Origin: an uncultured Clostridiaceae bacterium
Lineage (GTDB): Bacteria > Bacillota > Clostridia > Lachnospirales > Lachnospiraceae
Direction: 5' to 3'
DNA: 5,661 nt
NCBI GenBank assembly: GCA_949841235.1
Contig: CATKZA010000135.1
Coordinates: 1 to 5,661 of the forward strand
Shown: positions 1 to 5,658 of the stretch, in pieces
How positions within the stretch are numbered: position 1 is the first letter of the stretch
Layout of the letters: each line of letters opens with the position of its first letter
The notes under the pieces: model-generated
What the model was told of the DNA's origin: nothing
The model's input: only the letters and a program-made list of their open reading frames with translations
Database searches by the model: none
Position numbers and translations under genes: made by a program

Positions 1-145
1 CCCGCCCCTCCTGGAACTCCACGTTCATTTTTAACGTCATGAAGTTCACAGTGGCATCCCTCACGCCCTCTGTCTTCTTTGCCGCCTCTTCCATCTTATT
101 TGCACAGTTCGCACAATCCACCTCAAACTTGTAAGTCTTTTTCAT
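1..145 (-). CDS. Heavy-metal-associated (HMA) domain protein, N-terminal part; probable Zn/Cd/Pb P-type ATPase or small metal chaperone
   Basis: Only the first 48 codons are present; the gene runs off the left edge. The start at 145 follows a GGAGGG ribosome binding site (151-156). The protein has the HMA pattern: strand TYKFEV, then the metal-binding motif D10-C11-A-N-C14, a charged helix (CANKMEEAAKKTEG), and strands VRDATVNF and LKMNVEF. The CxxC pair binds a soft metal ion. An Asp before the first Cys (DCxxC) is typical of Zn/Cd/Pb-type P1B ATPases rather than the copper-type GMTCxxC. The visible part cannot separate a full P-type ATPase with an N-terminal HMA domain from a stand-alone metallochaperone. 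A strong promoter with an ArsR/SmtB-like operator lies upstream, which fits metal-induced expression. The HMA fold is certain enough; the full-length identity is inference. Confidence 0.85.
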   Translation of the reverse strand, partial: MKKTYKFEVDCANCANKMEEAAKKTEGVRDATVNFMTLKMNVEFQEGR

Positions 146-281
146 AATATCCCTCCATTCAACATAATTCCCTTGGTGAAAAATAATTGCATCAGCATTA
201 TTATGGTAAACATGCTTCCGGTCATGTTAAAGCCAACAGATGCATTTCATCTGCCAATGCAGCAAATCAGATTAACCTGTT
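146..281 (-). other. Leader of the HMA-gene transcript
   Basis: This is a roughly 136-nt untranslated stretch between the operator and the HMA start codon. It can form a small hairpin with CAGATG/CATCTG arms and an AAATG loop (241-257). It also contains a 27-codon hydrophobic reading frame (225 down to 142, beginning MTGSMFTIIMLMQ) whose TGA overlaps the HMA start as ATGA, but that frame has no visible ribosome binding site. No known riboswitch is recognised. The stretch might be plain leader or the remnant of a lost upstream gene. Confidence 0.35.
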
Positions 282-307
282 AACATATGAGCATTTGTTC
301 ATATGTT
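282..307 (-). promoter_or_regulatory. Candidate ArsR/SmtB-family metal-sensor operator
   Basis: This is a 26-bp inverted repeat with 11-bp arms matching at 10 of 11 positions (282-292 and 297-307) around ATTT. On the minus strand the core reads TATGAACAAATGCTCATA. That closely resembles the known operators of ArsR-family Zn/Cd sensors such as CzrA and CadC (TGAACAnnnnnTTCA type). It starts at the predicted transcription start of the HMA gene, where a bound repressor would block RNA polymerase. No arsR-like gene is visible in the window, so the regulator must lie beyond the left edge or elsewhere. The assignment rests on pattern recognition. Confidence 0.72.
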
Positions 308-314
308 TAATTCT

Positions 315-342
315 ATTATATCCGTCTTTACCCATTTGTCAA
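315..342 (-). promoter_or_regulatory. Sigma-A promoter of the HMA-domain gene
   Basis: On the minus strand there is a consensus -35 TTGACA (337-342), a 16-bp spacer, and a consensus -10 TATAAT (315-320). Predicted initiation near 308 places the start point at the edge of the ArsR-like operator and gives an mRNA leader of about 160 nt before the start codon at 145. Such a strong promoter under an operator is typical of a gene that is tightly repressed and then induced. Confidence 0.82.
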
Positions 343-405
343 CCACTTTTTTGAAATTTTTCTGTAATTTTGTTCTGTAAGATACTACTATTCGCAGTCG
401 GCCTA

Positions 406-1347
406 CTACCAGTAATGCTTCTTCCTGAACAGCACGAGGCACCCCAGAACGATGGCCACGCACAGCCCTATGACGCAAGGGTACCCCCATGGGCTGGCAA
501 GTTCCGGCATATATTCAAAATTCATGCCATACCATCCGGCAATCAGCGACAATGGCAAAAAAATGGTGGTGACAATGGTTAGGACCTTCATCACGTTATT
601 CTGGCGAATCTCTATCTCCGAATGGTAGACTTCCTGCACCTGCATGGCATATTCCCGCAAGAGCTGGGTTTCGCTGGACAGGCGGTCGATCCGATCTGTA
701 TACATCTGAAAGTTTTCCAATTCACTCTCAGCGAAAAAATCCTCCTGGTTTTCCAAAAGTTCCTGCCCCATTTCCACCAGCTGGCTGTAGTAATGATAGA
801 ACCTGGCAATCATCTTTTTCATCCGAAGCATGCGCCGGCTAAACTGATGAATGGTTCCCTCCAGCACATTTTCTTCTATTTTAGCAATTTCCCGTTCCAT
901 TTCCTCAATAAAATAGAGATCATTTGATAAAAACGCCTGGAGGAAATGGTAGAGAAACCCTCCCACCGACAGGCCTTTCTTGGAAATCCCCTCAATAATC
1001 TCTGTGATAATCTGATAATTCTTCTCCTCCCTGGCTAGAATCACTAGCAATTCCTTTTTCATGAAAAGGGCGAATTCTATAGGAATCTCTCCTGGTTTTC
1101 TGGCAGGAATGTGAAATGCCAGAAAAATAAACTCCTTGTGGCTTTCCATTTTGCAATAATGAATATTGTCCACGTCATACCAAGTCTGAAAGACCTCCCT
1201 CCAGCCAGCCTTGGCATGCCAATTATCCAAAGTCATCACGCACACCCTTTTTTCTGTCTTTTCTATTTCCTTTTCCTCCGTCTGCACGATCCCATCTTCT
1301 GTCAGCGCATAATATCGTATCCCCTGTTTCTTCTCCCTCTGTCCCAT
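406..1347 (-). CDS. corA: CorA-family magnesium/divalent cation transporter
   Basis: A 313-residue CorA-type channel that admits Mg2+ (or Co2+, Ni2+, Zn2+ in relatives) across the cytoplasmic membrane as a pentamer. The diagnostic signature is Y-G-M-N-F with GMN at residues 274-276, at the end of the first membrane helix (about 253-272). A short external loop follows (PELASPWGYP, 281-290), then the second helix (about 289-307) and a basic tail, FRKKHYW. Residues 1-250 form the cytoplasmic domain: a mixed N-terminal part and a long charged, coiled helix region (about 145-250) matching the family's stalk helix. Length is normal for the family. The start at 1347 is supported by AGGAGGA at 1356-1362 with 8 bases of spacing. 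The gene stands alone, transcribed away from the ATPase gene and toward the HMA gene; no clear terminator is seen between it and the HMA promoter. The exact ion is not readable from sequence. Confidence 0.93.
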   Translation of the reverse strand: MGQREKKQGIRYYALTEDGIVQTEEKEIEKTEKRVCVMTLDNWHAKAGWREVFQTWYDVDNIHYCKMESHKEFIFLAFHIPARKPGEIPIEFALFMKKELLVILAREEKNYQIITEIIEGISKKGLSVGGFLYHFLQAFLSNDLYFIEEMEREIAKIEENVLEGTIHQFSRRMLRMKKMIARFYHYYSQLVEMGQELLENQEDFFAESELENFQMYTDRIDRLSSETQLLREYAMQVQEVYHSEIEIRQNNVMKVLTIVTTIFLPLSLIAGWYGMNFEYMPELASPWGYPCVIGLCVAIVLGCLVLFRKKHYW

Positions 1348-1373
1348 GGCATCTTTCCTCCTGCGATATCAGT

Positions 1374-1399
1374 GCAGGGGACTTCTCCATCTTCCCTGC
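1374..1399 (-). other. Hairpin in the corA leader
   Basis: GCAGGG (1374-1379) and CCCTGC (1394-1399) form a 6-bp GC-rich stem with a 14-nt loop. The hairpin ends 11 bases upstream of the corA ribosome binding site. It could tune translation, but the loop is large and no Mg2+-sensing M-box features are visible, so any regulatory role is speculative. Confidence 0.3.
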
Positions 1400-1454
1400 T
1401 CGTCTTCAGATTTCAATGACTATCACCATATCCCAACTATTACGACTCATGCTT

Positions 1455-1483
1455 ATTATATCCATCATCTGAAAAAATACGCC
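1455..1483 (-). promoter_or_regulatory. Possible corA promoter (-10 only)
   Basis: A consensus TATAAT on the minus strand (1455-1460) lies about 100 bases upstream of the corA start. At 17 bases spacing the -35 region (1478-1483) reads GGCGTA, a poor match, so the promoter is uncertain. It is the best minus-strand candidate in the gap. Confidence 0.35.
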
Positions 1484-1646
1484 GGATGCACAGGGATATC
1501 CTTTTACATGCGGTAGTTCACTATAATAACGGTGGTTCTTTCAACTGACATGTCCGTTTGCCTGTTGATTTTATAATTTGAAATCTGAAACTGTAATTTT
1601 TTTTATTTTTTTGAATCATTCATCCAAAATCATTGTTTTTATTTAA

Positions 1647-1670
1647 GTTTCCGACTTATAAGTCAGAAAC
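1647..1670 (+). promoter_or_regulatory. 24-bp palindrome abutting the ATPase promoter, probable operator
   Basis: The perfect 12-bp palindrome GACTTATAAGTC (1653-1664) is flanked by GTTTC (1647-1651) and GAAAC (1666-1670), which also pair. This gives a 24-bp inverted repeat with a single mismatched pair. It ends two bases before the -35 hexamer of the strong plus-strand promoter, where a dimeric regulator could bind. The regulator family is not identified, and no regulator gene is adjacent in the window. Confidence 0.6.
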
Positions 1671-1672
1671 TA

Positions 1673-1701
1673 TTGACTTTTTGTATTTTTACATTTATTA
1701 T
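1673..1701 (+). promoter_or_regulatory. Sigma-A promoter of the DUF4143 ATPase gene
   Basis: TTGACT (1673-1678) and TATTAT (1696-1701) are separated by an optimal 17-bp AT-rich spacer. Predicted initiation near 1708 gives a leader of about 113 nt before the ATPase start at 1821. The promoter sits directly behind the 24-bp palindrome. Confidence 0.7.
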
Positions 1702-1723
1702 CGTTATAAGGGAAGTCAATTAA

Positions 1724-1770
1724 CACATTTTTAGGTTTAAAATGTGAATAATAATGTTACTATTCACATT
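1724..1770 (+). promoter_or_regulatory. Two mutually exclusive hairpins in the ATPase leader
   Basis: CACATTTT (1724-1731) pairs perfectly with AAAATGTG (1739-1746). The same AATGTG segment also begins AATGTGAATA (1741-1750), which pairs perfectly over 10 bp with TATTCACATT (1761-1770). The two stems share bases, so only one can form at a time. This could be an RNA switch, or the repeated words could be DNA binding sites; the second stem is also a perfect DNA inverted repeat. No T-run follows, so it is not a simple terminator. Confidence 0.5.
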
Positions 1771-1820
1771 GATAAATGATAATGACGAATCGGCAAGAAT
1801 TTCCTGAAAGGTGGTGCAAT

Positions 1821-3053
1821 ATGCCTGAGATCATTAATCGCCCCGAATATCTTCGACAACTAATCCAAAACAGAGATGTGGATCTGGTCAAAATCGTTAC
1901 CGGCATTCGCAGATGCGGGAAATCATCTCTGCTTGACCTGTTTCACCAATATTTGACGGAGAGCGGTGTGCCAGACACCCATATCATCCACATGAACCTG
2001 GAATCCCTGCGCTATCGCGAACTCACTGATTACCTATCCTTCTATGATGCCATTAGCGCAAGGATTCCCGCAGAGGGAAAGACCTATTTGATTTTTGACG
2101 AACTGCAAACGGTCACCCACTGGGAAAAGGCCATCGAATCCTTCCGCCTTGACTTTGACGTGGATATCTACATCACCGGCTCCAACGCCTATCTGCTATC
2201 CACGGAATTTTCCACCCTGCTCTCCGGCAGATACGTGGAAATCCGCATGCTCCCGCTATCCTTCAAGGAATTTCTGACCTTCTATGACTTTGACAAGGCC
2301 ATTACCATGGAAGAGAAATTCCAGAAATATCTTCAGTTTGGCGGCATGCCCATCCTGCGGGAATATCATTTCAATGAACCCAGAAGCAGCCAGGCACTGG
2401 AAGGCATCTATTCCACCGTGGTATTGCGGGATATTTTGCAGCGCAACCACCAGGCTGACCAAAATATCCTCCAGAAAATCGTGAGATTCCTCTGCTCCAA
2501 TATTGGCAGCATCACATCTCCCAACAACATTGGCAATGTTCTGTCAAACGAGAGGGAGCTCCCAGATAGCAATAGAAAAAACATGGCCGGAAAAACCGTG
2601 GACAAATACATCTCCATGCTGCAAAACGCATTTGTGTTCTATTCCGTGGGACGCTATGATGTCAAGGGAAAGCAGTTGCTAAAGACGCTGGGGAAAAACT
2701 ACATCATTGATCTGGGATTCCGAAATATGCTTCTGGGCTACCGGGATACCGACCGGGGACACATCATTGAAAACATCGTATTTCTGGAACTCATTCGCCG
2801 GGATTACCGTGTATATATCGGAAAAATTGGAAATGCCGAGGTGGACTTCGTGGCGGAAAAGCCCACGGACAAGCGATATATCCAAGTGACCGAGAGCATG
2901 CAGTCCCCGGAAACCAGAGAGCGTGAACTTCGCCCCCTCCGCATGATTCCAGACAACTACGAGAAAATCGTGCTGTCCCTGGATCGAAACTATATCAATT
3001 CCTATGAGGGAATCAAATCCTTGAACCTGATTGACTGGCTTCTGGATGATTAA
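1821..3053 (+). CDS. AAA_14/DUF4143 family ATP-binding protein
   Basis: A 410-residue member of the widespread family pairing an N-terminal AAA+ ATPase domain (AAA_14) with a C-terminal DUF4143 domain. Visible motifs are Walker A G28-IRRCGKSS (K34), Walker B YLIFDEL (D93, E94), a sensor-1-like ITGSN (118-122), and an SGRYVEI arginine segment (135-141). The C-terminal part carries E317/E323 in ENIVFLEL, E340-V-D342-F and YIQVTE (353-358). This resembles a PD-(D/E)XK nuclease-like core in which Q replaces the usual E-x-K. The start at 1821 is preferred over the in-frame ATG at 1776 because AAAGGTGG (1807-1814) lies 6 bases ahead of it and the family begins near here. Length is normal and the gene appears intact. 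It is monocistronic, with its own promoter, palindrome and structured leader. The physiological role of the family is not established; whether this one hydrolyses ATP or cuts nucleic acid is unknown. Confidence 0.9.
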   Translation: MPEIINRPEYLRQLIQNRDVDLVKIVTGIRRCGKSSLLDLFHQYLTESGVPDTHIIHMNLESLRYRELTDYLSFYDAISARIPAEGKTYLIFDELQTVTHWEKAIESFRLDFDVDIYITGSNAYLLSTEFSTLLSGRYVEIRMLPLSFKEFLTFYDFDKAITMEEKFQKYLQFGGMPILREYHFNEPRSSQALEGIYSTVVLRDILQRNHQADQNILQKIVRFLCSNIGSITSPNNIGNVLSNERELPDSNRKNMAGKTVDKYISMLQNAFVFYSVGRYDVKGKQLLKTLGKNYIIDLGFRNMLLGYRDTDRGHIIENIVFLELIRRDYRVYIGKIGNAEVDFVAEKPTDKRYIQVTESMQSPETRERELRPLRMIPDNYEKIVLSLDRNYINSYEGIKSLNLIDWLLDD

Positions 3054-3063
3054 CTGCATTCGC

Positions 3064-3099
3064 AAGCATTTTCAGAGACAGGCTGAAGTCGCCATGCTT
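3064..3099. terminator. Weak stem-loop between convergent genes
   Basis: AAGCAT (3064-3069) pairs with ATGCTT (3094-3099), and inside it TTCAG (3071-3075) pairs with CTGAA (3083-3087). It lies in the 68-bp gap between the converging ATPase and YolD-like genes, where a bidirectional terminator would be expected. No T-run follows on either strand and the internal loop is uneven, so intrinsic termination is doubtful. Confidence 0.3.
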
Positions 3100-3121
3100 A
3101 CACATAAAATTCCAGCGCGGG

Positions 3122-3529
3122 TCACTCCTCCCAGTCAATCTCTTTGATTTCCTCCATGGGAATTTCCCTGCCATTCTCTAGGACAATTCTCTTCTCATAC
3201 TCCCTGACCTTCTTCACCGTCCCCTCCGCCGTAACATACTCCCCTCCTTCTTTCTTCTGATCCGGCACAAAATAAGTAATGGATACCGCCAAGTGCAGCC
3301 CCTTTCCCAGCCGCTCCATCAGCAGATTCAGTTTCTCATCCAAAATCTTCCGACTGTCCTCAGACAATTCCACCCTGGAACTGGTTCGCCTGGCCGTCTC
3401 CCTGATTGCCGCCCCATGGCCGGTCAGAGCGGCAAAGGGGGAAAACTGAGCCGCCCTGTCGTACAGAGACATTCTCGGATGGGTTTCCGATACGTGATGG
3501 GGAAGATGGATGATATCATCATATCTCAT
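3122..3529 (-). CDS. YolD-like family protein
   Basis: A 135-residue protein with the hallmark N-terminal segment MSLYDRAAQFSPFAALTG (residues 20-37). A helical stretch (about 40-75) follows, then a beta-rich end (LAVSITYFVPD, then GTVKKVREYEKRIVLENG and IPMEEIKEID), as in YolD-like proteins. In Bacillus and clostridia such genes travel with UvrX/YqjW-type Y-family polymerases and are thought to act with them, though the biochemical role is unknown. Here the start ATG (3529-3527) overlaps the polymerase stop as ATGA. GGAGGG (3538-3543), inside the polymerase's final codons, serves as ribosome binding site with 8 bases of spacing. The pair should be co-transcribed and translationally coupled. 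Complete and normal in length. Confidence 0.88.
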   Translation of the reverse strand: MRYDDIIHLPHHVSETHPRMSLYDRAAQFSPFAALTGHGAAIRETARRTSSRVELSEDSRKILDEKLNLLMERLGKGLHLAVSITYFVPDQKKEGGEYVTAEGTVKKVREYEKRIVLENGREIPMEEIKEIDWEE

Positions 3530-5055
3530 GCCTTATGCCCTCCAATCCTGCTATTCTTCTCCTTGGCCGTAGCCCCCTCCTGGAGGCTCATTCCCCGCAG
3601 AATAGCGTTTTTCCCATATTTTTTCTTGATATTCAGCATGGCCTCCTGCACGTTCCTCTCCTTGGCAAGGGATTCCCTCTCCTCCTCTTGCCGCCGCGCC
3701 AAGGCTTCATAATCGGTAAATAAATCCATCTGCTCAAATGCCTCTGCCTCCCGCACATCTTCCTCGCCTTTCAGCCTATTGGCGGAAATATTCACCCGCC
3801 GCACCAACAGCCTCTCATCCACAATGCGGTCGTACAGATCAAGCACCGCCTCCGTAATCACCTTGGTGGAAGAACTATACCTCCCCAGATTCGCAGTGCC
3901 GTGGGCATGCTTCGGCACCTTCCTGCCATACCTGTCCGTGGTAACCTCGCCCCGATAGTTTCCCTTTCCCCCATTGCCACTGAGATTTTCTATATCATAT
4001 CCCACCGTAAGCACCATCTGGTCTGTCATCACCCTGTGATCCACCAAATCCAGCACCAGCAGATCCACCATCTCCTTCACTACCAGCCTGGTCTTTTGAA
4101 AGTCATAGGGACATTGCAGTACCTGCCCGGAGCCAAGGCTGGTGGTTTCCGGCTTGTAAGCCTTGATATCCGCTATGGTGCAGGGTTCCCAGCCCCATGC
4201 ATGGTCAATCAGCAGTTCTGCATTGATGCCGAACATTCGGTAAAGCAGGTCCTCATTATAATAATCCCCATCCTTGCCCAAAGAGCATCGGGCGATATCC
4301 CCCATCGTATACATGCCCTCCGCCTCCAGCTTTCTGGCATATCCCGGCCCTACCCGCCAGAAATCAGTAATGGGGCGGTGATCCCACAAAAGCCTGCGGT
4401 AACTCATCTCGTCCAGCTGGGCGATGCGCACCCCATTCTCATCCGGCTCAATATGCTTGGCTCCAATATCCATGGCAATCTTGCACAGATACAGATTGCT
4501 CCCGATCCCCGCCGTAGCCGTGATTCCCGTCTGGCTCAGCACATCCCGTATGATGGTCATGGCCAGTTCCCTCGGCGTCATTTCATAGGTGGACAGATAG
4601 TGGGTCACATCCAAGAAAACCTCGTCGATGGAATACACATGGATATCTTCCGGGGCAATATACTTTAGATAGATCTCATAGATTCTGGTACTATACTCCA
4701 CATACAGCGCCATCCTGGGGGGCGCCACCATGTAGGACAGTTCCAGCGAAGGGTCAGACTGCAGCTGGGCGGCATTGCAGGAGGTGCCGGAAAATCTCCT
4801 CCCTGGCGCCTTGGCCCGCCTCCGATGATTCTCCTCCCGCACCTTCTGAATCACCTCAAACAGCCTGGCCCGCCCCGGAATCCCATAGGCTTTCAGCGAG
4901 GGGGACACCGCCAGGCAGATAGTCTTTTCCGTGCGGCTCTCGTCCGCCACCACCAGATTAGCAACGAGAGGATTCAAGTTCCGCTCCACGCACTCCACGG
5001 ATGCATAGAAGGACTTTAAATCAATAGCCACATACACGCGATCCCTTTCCGACAT
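3526..5055 (-). CDS. Y-family DNA polymerase (UvrX/UmuC-like translesion polymerase)
   Basis: A 509-residue error-prone polymerase that copies past damaged bases. It opens with VYVAIDLKSFYASVE, giving catalytic Asp12 and aromatic steric-gate Tyr17. Y141-SIDEVFLDV supplies the acidic pair D144/E145. TGITATAGIGSNLYLCKIAMD (177-196) is the conserved palm segment. A helix-hairpin-helix-like region follows near 228-255 (FWRVGPGYARKLEAEGMYTMGDI), then a little-finger domain. Q442-M-D-L-F446 is a clear beta-clamp binding motif, followed by a charged tail. The lineage is the UvrX/YqjW group by architecture and by the YolD partner. The start at 5055 is chosen because AAGGGGAG (5063-5070) lies 7 bases upstream; the frame extends to a TTG at 5085 without such a site. 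First gene of the operon with the YolD-like gene. All key residues are present, so it should be active. Confidence 0.94.
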   Translation of the reverse strand: MSERDRVYVAIDLKSFYASVECVERNLNPLVANLVVADESRTEKTICLAVSPSLKAYGIPGRARLFEVIQKVREENHRRRAKAPGRRFSGTSCNAAQLQSDPSLELSYMVAPPRMALYVEYSTRIYEIYLKYIAPEDIHVYSIDEVFLDVTHYLSTYEMTPRELAMTIIRDVLSQTGITATAGIGSNLYLCKIAMDIGAKHIEPDENGVRIAQLDEMSYRRLLWDHRPITDFWRVGPGYARKLEAEGMYTMGDIARCSLGKDGDYYNEDLLYRMFGINAELLIDHAWGWEPCTIADIKAYKPETTSLGSGQVLQCPYDFQKTRLVVKEMVDLLVLDLVDHRVMTDQMVLTVGYDIENLSGNGGKGNYRGEVTTDRYGRKVPKHAHGTANLGRYSSSTKVITEAVLDLYDRIVDERLLVRRVNISANRLKGEEDVREAEAFEQMDLFTDYEALARRQEEERESLAKERNVQEAMLNIKKKYGKNAILRGMSLQEGATAKEKNSRIGGHKA

Positions 5056-5096
5056 GCTCTCACTCCCCTTAAAAGTTAGTGTCAACGAATATACGT

Positions 5097-5126
5097 ATTA
5101 TACCTCTATTGTGGGGAGTTTTTCAA
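5097..5126 (-). promoter_or_regulatory. Promoter of the polymerase-YolD operon
   Basis: Minus-strand TTGAAA (5121-5126), an 18-bp spacer and consensus TATAAT (5097-5102) lie about 40 bases ahead of the polymerase start. An 8-bp palindrome ATACGTAT (5091-5098) overlaps the -10, so it could be an operator half-site pair. It does not match the Gram-positive LexA box (GAAC-N4-GTTC), so SOS control is not shown. Confidence 0.65.
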
Positions 5127-5294
5127 TGATTATTCAACGTTACTATTTACAGTCAAATTGAAGATAGATAATTTCTTGTTATCTGCCAGCAACTAGCATT
5201 TTTGCAGACTGCGATAAATAAATTGAAGTGTTTTTTGCTTAAATGATGTGAAGGCATCCGAAAAAGAAATCTTGGACACGCCTTGCAACCTTAC
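5127..5294. other. AT-rich spacer upstream of the structured RNA; weak promoter candidates
   Basis: No gene is seen. Plus-strand promoter-like elements are weak: TTTACA (5146-5151) with TAATTT (5169-5174) at 17-bp spacing, and TACTAT (5141-5146) with only a T-rich -35. A small hairpin AGATAA/TTATCT (5166-5171, 5179-5184) is present. ATCCG (5256-5260) can pair with CGGAT (5294-5298) in competition with the main helix. The RNA's true 5' end probably lies in here but cannot be fixed from sequence. Confidence 0.3.
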
Positions 5295-5658
5295 GGATTT
5301 CGGAGGGAACTAATTGCCTTGCGGTTTCGATGTTTGATCTATGTGCCTCTCCGATATTCAGAACTTCGTTCTTCATCACGGGCGCGCTCGGTTCTCATGC
5401 AAACGAGTTTGCAGAGAACCTCACTTTGCCTTCGTGGAACTCACACCATGCAACCGTTTTCATGTGTTTTCCGTCAGAGGCACTCGCGAATCGCCGATAC
5501 TTGCGAGACGTTTTTTGTCTCGTTATGTATCGTAGCGTTATGAGCGGTAGCGAAAGCGTGCCTCTAAGGAAAACACTGAAACGGTGCATGCTGCTCAGAC
5601 AATGCTACGAGGCACATATTCATCGAAACCATGCAAGGCAAAGTTCCTCTCGGAATCC
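5295..5658 (+). ncRNA. Large multi-branched structured non-coding RNA candidate, class unassigned
   Basis: The stretch folds as one closed domain. The outer helix P1 has four stacked segments: 5295-5311 with 5642-5658 (17 positions, one mismatch), 5314-5322 with 5633-5641 (9 bp), 5323-5332 with 5621-5630 (10 bp), and 5340-5349 with 5609-5618 (10 bp). Inside lie a hairpin AGAAC/GTTCT (5360-5372), a stem CACG..GGC with GCC..CGTG (5377-5383, 5428-5436) carrying a 13-bp hairpin at 5390-5420, and a second long helix. That helix pairs 5447-5452/5585-5590, 5454-5459/5579-5584, 5464-5472/5568-5576 and 5477-5483/5558-5564. It is capped by CGATAC/GTATCG (5495-5500, 5527-5532) and CGAGAC/GTCTCG (5504-5509, 5517-5522) with a U-rich loop. 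G-U pairs outnumber A-C mismatches on the plus strand. Its size suggests comparison with ROOL, GOLLD and OLE RNAs; a foldback element or a retron RNA are alternatives. It may extend past the right edge. Confidence 0.75.

Noticed and set aside
1348..1460. Mg2+-sensing M-box riboswitch ahead of corA
   Set aside because: The leader is only about 100 nt and shows none of the conserved M-box segments; only one modest hairpin is present.
1776..1820. Upstream in-frame ATG adding 15 residues to the ATPase
   Set aside because: It has no ribosome binding site, while the ATG at 1821 has AAAGGTGG at ideal spacing.
3901..4668. A 255-codon plus-strand frame
   Set aside because: It lies wholly antisense to the well-supported Y-family polymerase and has a His/Ile/Pro-rich composition typical of a shadow frame.
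5056..5085. Upstream TTG start adding 10 residues to the polymerase
   Set aside because: The ATG at 5055 has a strong AAGGGGAG site. The extension lies between promoter and ribosome binding site and looks like leader.
5086..5106. LexA (SOS) box at the polymerase promoter
   Set aside because: The best alignment, GAATATACGTAT, matches too few of the eight defining positions of GAAC-N4-GTTC.
5283..5543. An 86-codon plus-strand frame, with shorter frames at 5341-5535 (plus) and 5395-5589 (minus), in the right-hand region
   Set aside because: They have no ribosome binding site at a sensible distance, low-complexity Arg/Ser-rich content and no recognisable domain, and they lie inside the paired RNA structure. 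Probably chance frames.
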